Source: DUZB01 sp964407525 (lineage in GTDB: Bacteria; Desulfobacterota; DSM-4660; Desulfatiglandales; Desulfatiglandaceae). From it: a stretch of DNA of 45,898 nucleotides. Below are positions 1 to 8,242 of this stretch, piece by piece. Each line of letters begins with the position of its first letter. Positions within the stretch are counted from its first letter, which is position 1. Below the pieces are notes generated by a model. It saw only the letters and a list, made by a program, of their open reading frames with translations, was not told the DNA's origin and searched no databases. The stretch covers positions 1 through 45,898 of the forward strand of contig CAYOWC010000011.1 of assembly GCA_964407525.1 (NCBI GenBank), in the 5' to 3' direction. The position numbers were made by a program, and so were the translations under genes.

Positions 1-192
1 GTAACGCGCATATGCCTGACAAACAAAGATGAATGGAATTCATTCACGGGTATTGGAATTAGAACCATGCCCTGTTTTTCTTATATCTCCGGGAGAGACA
101 TCAAGTCAATAGGTGGAAATTATTTTCTATCGAAAGGTGCTGGTAAACCTTTAATCTTTACGAGATCCTTAATTTGTGCAATATTTGCCCCC

Positions 193-1617
193 ATGCGCAT
201 TGTACTCGTACATCCCGCCGGTTCAAACTGGGTCCCCGGAAAAAAAGACGTTACGGTTATTGCTAACCGTATGGCTCCACTTGGTCTTATTTCCATTGCA
301 GCGTATCTCGAAAAAGCGGGGCATAGGGTCTTTGTCTATGACTGTCTGGGGCCTGGAATGCCTTCGGACAATCGTATCCATACGAAGGCTATCCTGGCTT
401 ACCATCCTGACATGGTGGGCATTTCCGCTACAACCTCAGGATTCTTTGACGGTTACGAACTCGCGGAAAAGATCAAGCAGAACCAAGATGAAGTCACGAT
501 TATATTTGGTGGCGTACACATATCTTCGCTCGGGGCATCCCTCCTGAAAGATTACCCGGCCATCGACTTTCTCTGCCTTGGAGAGGGGGAACAAACCATT
601 CTGGAGCTGGCAAACGGGGGGGTGCCGGCTACTATCCCGGGGATTGCGCACAGGGATATAAATGGACCGGTCGCAAATCCACCGCGGGAGCACATCCCCG
701 AACTGGACGACCTGCCTTTTCCAGCGTATGAAAAACTGAAAGGTTTTCCAAAAGGGTACAGCCTCCCTCTTTTCAGCTATTCCCTTACCCCTGGTGCAAC
801 CATGGTAACCAGTCGAGGTTGCCCTTATCAGTGTTCGTTCTGCGACCGTTCCGTTTTCAAACGAGGCTTTCGCTATAACTCGGCGGAATACGTTTACGAG
901 CATATTACATACCTGCGAAAGCGGTTCGGTATTCGTCATATCAATATCTATGACGATCTTTTTACGGCCAATCGAAAACGCATAGCTGAACTGTGCAGAC
1001 TCCTCATCGCGGATCCTCTTGGGATGCAGTTCAACTGTGCTGTTCGGGTGGGCCATTGTGACGATGCGCTCCTTGGAATGCTGAAACGGGCCGGCTTCCT
1101 TCAGCTTTCCCTCGGGATTGAAACCGGCGATGCGGATCTTATGAAGGTCCATAAGCCCGGTGTGTATCTTCATGAGGTACAGGATACCGTCCAGCGCATC
1201 CAACGGATGGGGCTCAGGGCCAAAGGGCTGTTCATGATGGGTCTTCCAGGCGAAACCCCTGAGACGATCCAAAAAACGAGTGATCTTGTCATCTCCCTGG
1301 GACTTGACGATATGAACATGTCAAAATTCACCCCATTTCCAGGTGCCCCGGTCTGGGAAACCATTTTCCAAGAAGGCGTCTTTGACTGTGACTGGCGAAA
1401 GATGAACTGTCTTAACTTCGTATTTGTCCCAAAAGGCTTTACCTCGAAGGAACAGCTTGATGAATTGTATAACCACCACGTAAAGAGGTTTTACAGCGAT
1501 CGGTCATGGCGAAAAAAATTTCGAAAACAGATTTGGCACCACAGGTGGAGCCTCTGGTATTTTGCCAAGCATCTGCCAACTTTCCTTGCCGCCAAACGCA
1601 ACTTCGAACCCAAATAG
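193..1617 (+). CDS. B12-binding-domain radical SAM protein
   Basis: Predicted class B radical SAM enzyme of 474 residues. An N-terminal cobalamin-binding-like Rossmann domain (residues 1-140, beginning MRIVLVHPAG) is followed by a radical SAM core whose iron-sulfur motif is Cys210-x3-Cys214-x2-Cys217 in SRGCPYQCSFC. The family carries out methylations, ring formations and other radical reactions on many substrates; the substrate here is not evident. The open frame extends upstream to 67, but the ATG at 193 matches the usual start of B12 domains, just before the first beta strand; neither start has a clear ribosome binding site. The aminotransferase gene begins 9 bases after the stop, so the two are probably co-transcribed. 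The pair converges on the radical SAM/repeat-peptide operon at 2.9-8.0 kb, which contains a second B12 radical SAM enzyme. Family assignment is firm, function unknown. Confidence 0.85.
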   Translation: MRIVLVHPAGSNWVPGKKDVTVIANRMAPLGLISIAAYLEKAGHRVFVYDCLGPGMPSDNRIHTKAILAYHPDMVGISATTSGFFDGYELAEKIKQNQDEVTIIFGGVHISSLGASLLKDYPAIDFLCLGEGEQTILELANGGVPATIPGIAHRDINGPVANPPREHIPELDDLPFPAYEKLKGFPKGYSLPLFSYSLTPGATMVTSRGCPYQCSFCDRSVFKRGFRYNSAEYVYEHITYLRKRFGIRHINIYDDLFTANRKRIAELCRLLIADPLGMQFNCAVRVGHCDDALLGMLKRAGFLQLSLGIETGDADLMKVHKPGVYLHEVQDTVQRIQRMGLRAKGLFMMGLPGETPETIQKTSDLVISLGLDDMNMSKFTPFPGAPVWETIFQEGVFDCDWRKMNCLNFVFVPKGFTSKEQLDELYNHHVKRFYSDRSWRKKFRKQIWHHRWSLWYFAKHLPTFLAAKRNFEPK

Positions 1618-1626
1618 AGTGATCTA

Positions 1627-2763
1627 TTGGACTATTTTGATTCCTACCGTGCGCAGTTCCCCATTACTGAAAACCACGTATTTTTGAATCACGCGGCTAT
1701 TTCCCCCATACCCACAGGGGCTGTCAAAAAAATGGCAGCGCTTTTGGAGCAGATCGCTTTAGCCGGGGGCGGTTCCTATTCTGAATGGATGGAGGAAGTT
1801 GAGGCAGTGAGGACGCTTGTCGCAGCACTCCTTTCCTGTAAATCAGGGGAACTGGCATTTGCAGGAAACACTTCTGAAGGATTGAGTGCGGTGGCAACTG
1901 GATTGACGTGGCGGAAAGGGGACATCGTTCTCATTCCGGCGCCGGAATTTCCGGCCAACCTATATCCTTGGGTAAACCTGGCATCCAAGGGGGTGGGCAT
2001 TAGAGCCATTCAACGAAAAAAGGGATGCTTTTATGTGGAAGATCTGGAAAAGGCCCTGGAGCCGCGGACAAGATTGCTCTCCGTAAGTTCCGTGGACTTT
2101 TCAACGGGTTTCCGTTGCGACCTGGAGGCGCTGGGAGATTTTTGCAGAAGGAAAGGGCTTCTCTTCTGCGTGGATGGCACCCAGAGCGTGGGGGTTCTCC
2201 CCATGGATCCGAAAAAGAGTGGGGTTCATTTCCTCGCGGTTGGAGGTCACAAATGGCTTCTAAGCCCCATGGGGTGTGCGATATTGTATATATCAGAAGA
2301 AGCGAATCATCTTGTACACCCGGAAAGAGTGGGATGGAAAAGTGTGATCGACGAGGAGAATTTTTTTCAAAAAGATTTCCGATTGAAACCGGATGCCCTT
2401 CGGTTTGAACCGGGAAGCATGAATGTGCCTGGGATTTATGCCCTCGGCGCAGCGATCAGACTCCTGAACGAAGCAGGTCTTGATCGGGTAAACGAACGGA
2501 TCCTGTTTCTGAATAACCTCTTGATCCAGGGTTTGAAAGATCGAAACATGGAAATCGTATCCTCCCTTTCCATCCATGAGCGTTCCGGAATTCTCAGCTT
2601 TTTTCCCGATGGAGATCCTGAAGCATTGCTCACCTTTCTTAAAGAACGAAATACCATCGTTTCCGTCAGGAATGGTATGGTTAGATTATCCCCACATTTT
2701 TATAATAATAGTGACGATGTGGCCCTGTTTTTTGAAGGGCTTGACCGATTTGCCTCCAGATGA
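1627..2763 (+). CDS. Class V aminotransferase (SufS/epimerase-like fold)
   Basis: PLP-dependent enzyme of 378 residues, aminotransferase class V superfamily. Visible motifs are the cofactor-binding Asp183 and Gln186 in CVDGTQSVG and the Schiff-base Lys209 in GGHKWLLSP. The region that carries the persulfide Cys in SufS-type cysteine desulfurases (near the C terminus, around VSVRNGMVRLSPHFYN) has no cysteine, so a desulfurase role is unlikely; isopenicillin-epimerase-like or lyase activity is possible but not shown. The start is a TTG at 1627, 9 bases after the preceding radical SAM gene. It could modify an amino-acid-derived product of its radical SAM neighbour, but that is inference from position only. 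Confidence 0.85.
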   Translation: MDYFDSYRAQFPITENHVFLNHAAISPIPTGAVKKMAALLEQIALAGGGSYSEWMEEVEAVRTLVAALLSCKSGELAFAGNTSEGLSAVATGLTWRKGDIVLIPAPEFPANLYPWVNLASKGVGIRAIQRKKGCFYVEDLEKALEPRTRLLSVSSVDFSTGFRCDLEALGDFCRRKGLLFCVDGTQSVGVLPMDPKKSGVHFLAVGGHKWLLSPMGCAILYISEEANHLVHPERVGWKSVIDEENFFQKDFRLKPDALRFEPGSMNVPGIYALGAAIRLLNEAGLDRVNERILFLNNLLIQGLKDRNMEIVSSLSIHERSGILSFFPDGDPEALLTFLKERNTIVSVRNGMVRLSPHFYNNSDDVALFFEGLDRFASR

Positions 2764-2779
2764 ATCTCACACGAAGTCT

Positions 2780-2803
2780 CGCGCAGAGACGCAAAGACGT
2801 AGA
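2780..2803. repeat. Short GCAGAGACGCAAAGACG-type repeat
   Basis: This stretch between the convergent aminotransferase and kinase genes carries AGAGACGCAAAGACGTAGAG, which resembles a short direct-repeat word (AGACGCAAAGACGCAGAG) that recurs in many environmental bacterial genomes. Only one copy is seen in this window. Confidence 0.4.
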
Positions 2804-2810
2804 GAACAAA

Positions 2811-2856
2811 AGGTTTCCCCGCTTCCGCTTTGCTCCAGACGGGATCTGCGACAGGT
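2811..2856. repeat. 46-bp intergenic repeat, copy 1
   Basis: A sequence containing CCCCGCTTCCGCTTTGCT and then CAGACGGGATCTGCGACAGG recurs with few differences at 18166-18210. Both copies are intergenic. CCCG and CGGG within it can pair as a small hairpin. Here it lies just beyond the sensor-kinase stop codon, so it could act in transcript ending; no U-run is evident. Confidence 0.6.
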
Positions 2857-2870
2857 GTTGGGCGTATGGC

Positions 2871-4676
2871 CTAAAGACTTCTCGAAACAGAGAAAAGAAA
2901 GACGACTCCCTTCTCCGCACCCGGTTCCATCCAGACTTCTCCCCCATGGCGCGCCACAATTTCCTTCACAATAGCCAGGCCAAGACCGGTACCCTGAACG
3001 CCTGTAGATGTTTTTTTTCTCTTGAATACTTCAAAAATTTCTTTTGAATCCTCTTTTTTCAGACCAATCCCGTCATCAGCAACAGAAATGATGTGGAACT
3101 GGTCTGAGAGGCGGTAGCCGATTTCGATTTCGGTCATGGAGTCGCCGCCATATTTCAAGGCATTGTCCACCAGATTTCTAATAATTCTCAACATGGACAT
3201 TCTGTCTGCTCTTATTTCGGGGAGATTGTCGGCTTGCAGCCACTGTAGCGCGCGAGCTGAAAGACGGGAGGCAACTTCATCCTGTGCATTCTTGAGGATT
3301 TCTTTTAATGGCATGTCTTCAAATGAAAAGGGTGTTTCTTTTGTAGATATGAACACATTAATATCTTCAACGAGAGAGGCAACTTGCTTTGAAGCCTTCA
3401 GGATCTGCTTGCAGTAATTCTTTCCTTTCTCATCAAGCATATCTCCATAATTTTTTTGAAGTAACTTGGTGATGCCGTAAATGCCGATAGCCGGGCTTTT
3501 CAAATCATGGGATACTGAATAGGAAAACATTTTTATTTTCTCAGCACTTTCCCTGACCTCTTCTTCCGCCTCCGTTCTCTTTTCCGCCATCACATTGAAT
3601 GCCGTGGCCAACTCACTGATTTCATCACTGGTGTTCACAGAGATCTTCCCATCGAGATCCCCTCTGCCAAACTTTTCAGAACCCTGCTTCAAGATCCTGA
3701 CAGAACGGATAATATCCCGTGTGGTAATGACCGTTACACCTCCCATTACAAGGATTGCTAAGATCGCCATGGCCAGGGTGATAGTTGTGGTCGCAGCACC
3801 GAATTTCATAGCCGCTTCAGCACCGGATTTTGTTTCTTCCCTGAGCAGGGGTTGAGCACGTTCATTGAGAAGGGATTCTATCCATTGTATTTCCTGCTCA
3901 AAAGCTTCAATTTTTGACAAGAGTTGTTCTTTGATACCGAGAAGATGGAAACTGTTTTCTATCGTATTTTGGAAATTCCTGTGAATCTCCAGGCGAGAAG
4001 AGACTTCGGATTGCGAGGGGGTTCCTTTTTCGAAAAGGGCCTTTGAGGTTTCGAAATCGGCTGAGGCGATCTTGATCTTTTTCACCGTATCAGAATTGCT
4101 TTCAGAAATCTGCCCATTGATTTCCTCAAAAATTCGCATAAGGGCGATTTTCATTTCAAATGCGTATTCCCGTTTTTTGAAAACCTCGGGGCCTGGTTTT
4201 TCACCATTGCCTTGAAGTTCCCTGTCGAGGAGATCATTGGTCTTCTTAATATGTTTTACAAGCAGAGTCCGCGACACCTGTTTCTCCCGCACAAGCGAGA
4301 TAATATCCTTGGACAATTTCCTGAACCTATTGTAGAAATCTCTTATTTCACTCCCTAACGATCTTTCCAGATCACTACTACCAAGCCGCATAAATTCGCT
4401 GATAAAATGTTTCAAGGAACTTTCCGATTTCTGAGCAGTTTCCAAATGCCATTCGGCATCGGTTCTCAGGTATCCGTACACAGCCCTTGCGATCTCATCT
4501 ATGTTTACTTCTATTTCCAGGAGAGCATTTTCCATGGGTTCCGAAACAACGAGCACGCTCTTCAATGCGTCGTTTAATTTCTGAATCTGGAGGTACGATA
4601 CCAGTCCGCTGAAACTGAGAACAAGAATCAGAATTCCAAAGCTGAACCACAGTTTTTTTGCGATTGTGATTCTCAT
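2871..4676 (-). CDS. Membrane sensor histidine kinase
   Basis: Transmembrane sensor kinase of about 601 residues. Order of parts: membrane helix (about 7-30), an extracytoplasmic mainly helical sensor region (about 35-290) resembling four-helix-bundle sensors, second membrane helix (about 292-318), HAMP linker (about 320-375), HisKA dimerisation helix with phospho-accepting His390 in SYSVSHDLKSP, and a HATPase_c domain with an N box near DNALKYGG and G boxes DDGIGL and GTGLGLAI. A TTG 15 bases upstream is in frame, but the ATG opens directly at the membrane-anchor motif. It starts about 45 bases after the methyltransferase stop, so it is probably the last gene of the radical SAM/CHAPA-peptide operon. 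No cognate response regulator is adjacent. The ligand is unknown; sensing the operon's product is a guess. Confidence 0.88.
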   Translation of the reverse strand: MRITIAKKLWFSFGILILVLSFSGLVSYLQIQKLNDALKSVLVVSEPMENALLEIEVNIDEIARAVYGYLRTDAEWHLETAQKSESSLKHFISEFMRLGSSDLERSLGSEIRDFYNRFRKLSKDIISLVREKQVSRTLLVKHIKKTNDLLDRELQGNGEKPGPEVFKKREYAFEMKIALMRIFEEINGQISESNSDTVKKIKIASADFETSKALFEKGTPSQSEVSSRLEIHRNFQNTIENSFHLLGIKEQLLSKIEAFEQEIQWIESLLNERAQPLLREETKSGAEAAMKFGAATTTITLAMAILAILVMGGVTVITTRDIIRSVRILKQGSEKFGRGDLDGKISVNTSDEISELATAFNVMAEKRTEAEEEVRESAEKIKMFSYSVSHDLKSPAIGIYGITKLLQKNYGDMLDEKGKNYCKQILKASKQVASLVEDINVFISTKETPFSFEDMPLKEILKNAQDEVASRLSARALQWLQADNLPEIRADRMSMLRIIRNLVDNALKYGGDSMTEIEIGYRLSDQFHIISVADDGIGLKKEDSKEIFEVFKRKKTSTGVQGTGLGLAIVKEIVARHGGEVWMEPGAEKGVVFLFSVSRSL

Positions 4677-4721
4677 GACTGCCCCGTTCAAGCTTATGAC
4701 TACGGAACGAAATGAAGTTCA

Positions 4722-5660
4722 TCAGCGAAAAGCATTTAGAAAACAGCTTCGAATCAACTCAAAATGATTCCGGTGATTGCGTATTTTCCACCAGACATGT
4801 CCTTGATTCCCTATAGTCCAGGGGGGATTGATCTCGCCACCTCCGCCCTTCAATAAAGAGGCGACGTTGTCCGCACCATGACCTGGAAATGGACCTCTAC
4901 CTGTTCCGCCCAGCCAGTTCTCTTCCCCGGTGACATCTGTGGACCAGGAAAATGGGTCCGACAATAAAAACTGTGCATTTTCTTTTTCGGCGACCCTGTT
5001 CATCTCCTTCAGGTGAAGAAAGGGCAGGGGGATCTTGTCTATGAGATTAAGGGATGAAAGGGTGTTGAAAGAACTGGTTCTGAAGGGAAGAGCCTGGGCA
5101 TCTGCTACAAGGAATTCGACTTTTCCAGGTTCCCATCCTTTGTCCACGTGAATTGTCTTTTCTTGCGTTAGAGAACCTTCAAGCACGAGAGAGACTTGCA
5201 GAGAGCCATTGGTAAGAAGCTCTCTTGCCTGTTTAATAAACGCATGGGAAAGATCCACTCCTACGGCAAAATCAGATTTCCGACTCATTTCGAAGGTAAA
5301 CCGACCCACCGCGCAACCCGCATCCAGGGCCAACCCGGTGCGTGATCCAATAAGGCCTGACCATTCCATATATGCAGATGCGGCCTCTTCGTCCTCAAAA
5401 AGGTCACCGTAATGGCTCCAAAGGTAGGACGATACAACCGATGGCGCCTCGTATTTTCCGGAGAAGCTGGATGACCGGTTCTGAGCCGGAACGAGGAGGG
5501 CAATTCCTTCCGTGATGGGATAATTCACGCCGCATTGTCCACAGCGAAGGAGGCCTGAAACGATATCAAACCCATCCATATCCTGGGTTTCGAGATGGAG
5601 GGAAATTTCATCAGGAAGGCAGGAAGGGCAGACCAAAAATTCAAGTAGGGTTCGTTTCAT
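4722..5660 (-). CDS. SAM-dependent methyltransferase with N-terminal zinc ribbon
   Basis: Protein of 312 residues with two parts. An N-terminal Trm112-like zinc ribbon has Cys11-x2-Cys14 (LVCPSC) and Cys40-x2-Cys43 (LRCGQC). A class I methyltransferase domain follows, with the SAM-binding glycine loop ALDAGCAVGRF (about 110-121) and the acidic ribose-binding GVDLSHAF strand end (about 133-140). Such proteins methylate small molecules, tRNA or proteins; the substrate is unknown here. It lies 144 bases downstream of the CHAPA-repeat peptide gene and 45 bases upstream of the kinase, all on the minus strand. Peptide methylation as a tailoring step is therefore a reasonable hypothesis. The start codon lacks an obvious ribosome binding site. 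The C terminus is rich in Trp, His and Asn and not diagnostic. Confidence 0.85.
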   Translation of the reverse strand: MKRTLLEFLVCPSCLPDEISLHLETQDMDGFDIVSGLLRCGQCGVNYPITEGIALLVPAQNRSSSFSGKYEAPSVVSSYLWSHYGDLFEDEEAASAYMEWSGLIGSRTGLALDAGCAVGRFTFEMSRKSDFAVGVDLSHAFIKQARELLTNGSLQVSLVLEGSLTQEKTIHVDKGWEPGKVEFLVADAQALPFRTSSFNTLSSLNLIDKIPLPFLHLKEMNRVAEKENAQFLLSDPFSWSTDVTGEENWLGGTGRGPFPGHGADNVASLLKGGGGEINPPWTIGNQGHVWWKIRNHRNHFELIRSCFLNAFR

Positions 5661-5804
5661 GAGTTTTTGAGTACCGTCAGCGGTGAGTGGAAAAAATATT
5701 CTCGGGGAGACGAATTCACTGTTTACGGAGGGAAGCTCCCAACGAGGATGACGAAAGAAGAGCCTTTGACGGCCCCCCTTTCGTTTGAACGATTTTCACG
5801 TCAA

Positions 5805-5960
5805 TTATGCCGGTGCGTGACATGCGGGTGCATGACATGCAGGAGAGTGGCATGCTGGTGCGTGACATGCGGGAGCATGACAAGACGGAGCGTGGCATGC
5901 AGGTGCATGACAGCTTGCTGCATAAGACACTTTCTTTTCAACTTTCTTGATCTTTACCAT
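5805..5960 (-). CDS. CHAPA-repeat peptide, candidate RiPP precursor
   Basis: Unannotated-looking 51-codon gene. The product is a 16-residue lysine-rich leader, MVKIKKVEKKVSYAAS, followed by seven tandem pentapeptides: CHAPA, CHAPS, CHAPA, CHAPA, CHSPA, CHAPA, CHAPA, then TAA. Evidence that it is a gene: an excellent ribosome binding site (AAAGGAGG, 8 bases before ATG) within the end of the radical SAM gene; a 23-base overlap with that gene, suggesting translational coupling; and repeat units that differ almost only at third codon positions (Pro as CCT, CCG, CCC, CCA; His as CAT and CAC; Cys as TGT and TGC), the mark of selection on the peptide. The upstream enzyme has a PqqD-like domain of the kind that binds RiPP leaders. 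The Cys/His pattern could carry radical cross-links or methylations, or bind metal. I do not recognise a characterised family. Confidence 0.8.
   Translation of the reverse strand: MVKIKKVEKKVSYAASCHAPACHAPSCHAPACHAPACHSPACHAPACHAPA
5812..5917. repeat. 15-bp tandem repeats, about seven units
   Basis: Degenerate 15-base tandem repeats (plus-strand units resemble GTGCGTGACATGCGG). They are the coding repeats of the CHAPA peptide read on the minus strand. The variation between units is concentrated every third base, as expected of codons rather than of a non-coding satellite. Confidence 0.9.
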
Positions 5961-7986
5961 GGATTTCACCTCCTTTCTTCAAATAGCCTTCCTTTCCCAA
6001 AACCTGAACCGCTTCGATACAGGAATCGAAAAATGCTTCTCTGGTCATTTCCTGACCATATTCTGCATAAAGTTTCCTCGAAACAGATTCGAGCGGCCTT
6101 TTTCCGTCACAAAGTGCAAGAAGGTCTTTTGTAAAGGCGTTTATTTCCACTACCTCCAGGAGATCATCCTCCTGTCGGAAGAGAATAACCGTTTTTTTCG
6201 GGTCATATTCTCCCTGGAAAAAACCAGCCTTAAGGTCCATTATAATCACAGGAACTTCAAAATCAAATCCTTTCATGATGATGTCACTGTTTTTTACAGC
6301 AATGAACCCGTTGAGATTTTGTAAATCAATCGAGAAATTCTCTCGTGCTGGAGCGGGTTTTCCCACTTTGAGTGCAAGGTTTTCGTACTCCAGGATATCT
6401 TTGAACCAAGGCTGTTTCAGACTGTCTCCCTTCGAGATTATCTCTTCAGCAAACTGACCAAAGTATAGATAACAGTCACTGGGGGTTAGCGCGACGACCT
6501 CCCTTTTCAACCGGTTTTTCAACCACTCCAGCCATTGAATGAACAGATCGGCAATGAACTCTTGGGTTTCGAGGCTCAGAAGCAGGAAGGATTTTGGATA
6601 AAAGCGGACGATGAGCGGAAAATAGCTCGCTATCAGGTTGAGTTCTTCCAAAGGGTAGGCAGGGCAGGGCAAATTGTAGAAACTACTGAAAATAGATGGC
6701 GAAGCATCGATCATTTCTTCATCTGCGGCGAGCCTCTTTCCTTCGTCAAATTCAAGGCCAAGGGCAAAATAGGTGTCCACCTGTCGTACGGCGCGGTTTA
6801 TGTATCTCTTGAAAAGATCGGTGCCCGGCAGGAGCGTCGGGAGTTGTATGAGCGGGTTGCTGTTCCCGAGAATACCTGTTCTGAGAGTCATACGCAATGT
6901 GTCGTCTATATCCTGTTTTTCTTCGAGAGGAAAACCAATCACAAAGCTCAGGGTGGGAACAATCCCCTGCGAAGCTGTTTCCGCCACGCGGGTGTAAAGA
7001 ATAGCCTCGTCAATATCTTTTCGGATAAAGGCCAGTGTGCGCTTCGATCCTGAATCGATCCCGTAGCACATGGATTCACACCCTGCCTCCCTCATAAGGG
7101 CAAGAACATGGGCGTCCACACTGTCAAGTCGTGAAATACAGTACCATGGGAGATGATTCAGCTCTTTCCGGATGACTTCATGGCAAAATGATTGCACGAA
7201 TTCTTTCCGGGCTGTAAACTGATCATAAGCCAATAGAAAACATTCCGCCCCAAAGTTGTGGTGCAGTCCGGCCATTTCTTTCACCAGCCTGTTGACGGAA
7301 TAGGTACGCGATCTGCGCCTCCACATGATCGATTCAGAGCAGTAAACGCAGCGATGCGGACATCCTCTGCCAACCTCAAGAATGGCTATGCTTCTCGGGA
7401 GGTCGCAGGCATCACGATAGGCTTCAAGTGGAGGAGAAAAGCTGTAATCGGGCAGTGGCAGGTCATCCAGTTTCGAAACCAGGGGTCGATCCGCACCGGC
7501 GAGGATTTCGTTCCCCCGACGAACAGTAGTTCCCGCTATTTCGAAGGCCTCATTACCGTTTGCGTAGGCTTCAACCAGCTCGGGGAACACAATTTCCCCC
7601 TCTCCCCTTACCATACAGTCGATGAAAGAAAAGTTTTCAAGAGTGGTTCTGTCAGCAAAAGAAACGTTGTGCCCCCCGAAAACGATCTTGACATGGGGGG
7701 TTCTTGCCTTTATCCTCCTGGCAATCTGAATGGCCGGGGGGAATGTGGTGCATTGTGCGGACATGGCAACCATATCCGGGTTTTCTCCCATAATGATTTC
7801 AGCGGATTCATCATAAATATTCTTCCCCATGGATAAGGTCTTCCGGCGAATGGCCAAGACAAGGTCCAGAAGAACGACTTCATGGCCGGAATGTTTTATG
7901 GAAGTGGCAATATTGATAAGGCCAAGCGGCGGAAGGTTGTACATGCCCTGCAGATAAAAGGGTGGGAAAACCAGAACGATTTTCAT
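5938..7986 (-). CDS. B12 radical SAM enzyme with PqqD-like C-terminal domain
   Basis: Predicted peptide-modifying radical SAM enzyme of 682 residues. An N-terminal B12-binding domain (about 1-150; MKIVLVFPPF, FGGHNVSF, RGEGE) is followed by a radical SAM core with Cys209-x3-Cys213-x2-Cys216 in GRGCPHRCVYC. A mostly helical middle region follows (about 430-560). The last 90 residues (about 594-675; VVEINAFTKDLLALCDGKRP then a helical region ending GKEGYLKK) resemble PqqD/RRE domains, which hold RiPP precursor leaders. That domain call is by eye. The start ATG has AAGGA five bases upstream. The CHAPA-repeat peptide gene starts inside its last codons, and methyltransferase and kinase genes follow. 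The context implies that the peptide is the substrate. Cobalamin-dependent enzymes of this class often methylate unactivated carbons; the actual chemistry is not predictable. Confidence 0.85.
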   Translation of the reverse strand: MKIVLVFPPFYLQGMYNLPPLGLINIATSIKHSGHEVVLLDLVLAIRRKTLSMGKNIYDESAEIIMGENPDMVAMSAQCTTFPPAIQIARRIKARTPHVKIVFGGHNVSFADRTTLENFSFIDCMVRGEGEIVFPELVEAYANGNEAFEIAGTTVRRGNEILAGADRPLVSKLDDLPLPDYSFSPPLEAYRDACDLPRSIAILEVGRGCPHRCVYCSESIMWRRRSRTYSVNRLVKEMAGLHHNFGAECFLLAYDQFTARKEFVQSFCHEVIRKELNHLPWYCISRLDSVDAHVLALMREAGCESMCYGIDSGSKRTLAFIRKDIDEAILYTRVAETASQGIVPTLSFVIGFPLEEKQDIDDTLRMTLRTGILGNSNPLIQLPTLLPGTDLFKRYINRAVRQVDTYFALGLEFDEGKRLAADEEMIDASPSIFSSFYNLPCPAYPLEELNLIASYFPLIVRFYPKSFLLLSLETQEFIADLFIQWLEWLKNRLKREVVALTPSDCYLYFGQFAEEIISKGDSLKQPWFKDILEYENLALKVGKPAPARENFSIDLQNLNGFIAVKNSDIIMKGFDFEVPVIIMDLKAGFFQGEYDPKKTVILFRQEDDLLEVVEINAFTKDLLALCDGKRPLESVSRKLYAEYGQEMTREAFFDSCIEAVQVLGKEGYLKKGGEIHGKDQES

Positions 7987-8057
7987 GGGGTCCTTTCACG
8001 TTCCTGTGGATTCAAGTCTGTCTTTATAGGTTTTACGGCAAGCATTTCGTTCAGTAT

Positions 8058-8227
8058 CTAAAAGCTGCAATCAGCGGTTAGCCGTTACATCGACTCACAA
8101 TATCAGTTACTTACAGTGCAACAGGTAAACATCAAAAAGTGAAGGTCCCAATAACGAAGAAAAACATATAAATGATTGGGGTTTTTAAGCTAACGGCTAA
8201 AAGCTAAAACCTAATTGCAGCTTTTAT
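8058..8227. repeat. 170-bp palindromic intergenic repeat, copy A
   Basis: Begins CTAAAAGCTGCAATCAGCG and ends with the near-complement CTAATTGCAGCTTTTA. The interior includes CATCAAAAAGTGAAGG and AAATGATTGGGGTTTTTAAG, shared with copy B at 10765. Terminal inverted repeats and the lack of coding suggest a MITE- or REP-like element. No transposase is present in the window. Confidence 0.85.
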
Positions 8228-8242
8228 GTAGTATAAAGAGAA

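Noticed and set aside
436..1272. 278-codon minus-strand frame opposite the first radical SAM gene
   Set aside because: It is the antisense of a clearly conserved gene, a common effect of codon bias.
2780..2856. Insertion-sequence remnant between the convergent genes
   Set aside because: Only short repeat words are present, with no transposase coding and no paired inverted ends.
5716..5898. Minus-strand frame rich in Met, Ser and Arg across the repeats
   Set aside because: It uses another frame of the same repeat, starts in mid-repeat and lacks a ribosome binding site.
5812..5917. CRISPR-like or non-coding satellite
   Set aside because: Units are 15 bp without spacers, and differences fall on third codon positions of a translated frame with a strong ribosome binding site.
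5667..6134. Plus-strand open frame of 155 codons rich in Cys, Arg and Thr
   Set aside because: It is the antisense of the CHAPA repeats and the radical SAM 3' end; it has no ribosome binding site, and its repeat variation changes residues, while the minus-strand frame varies synonymously.
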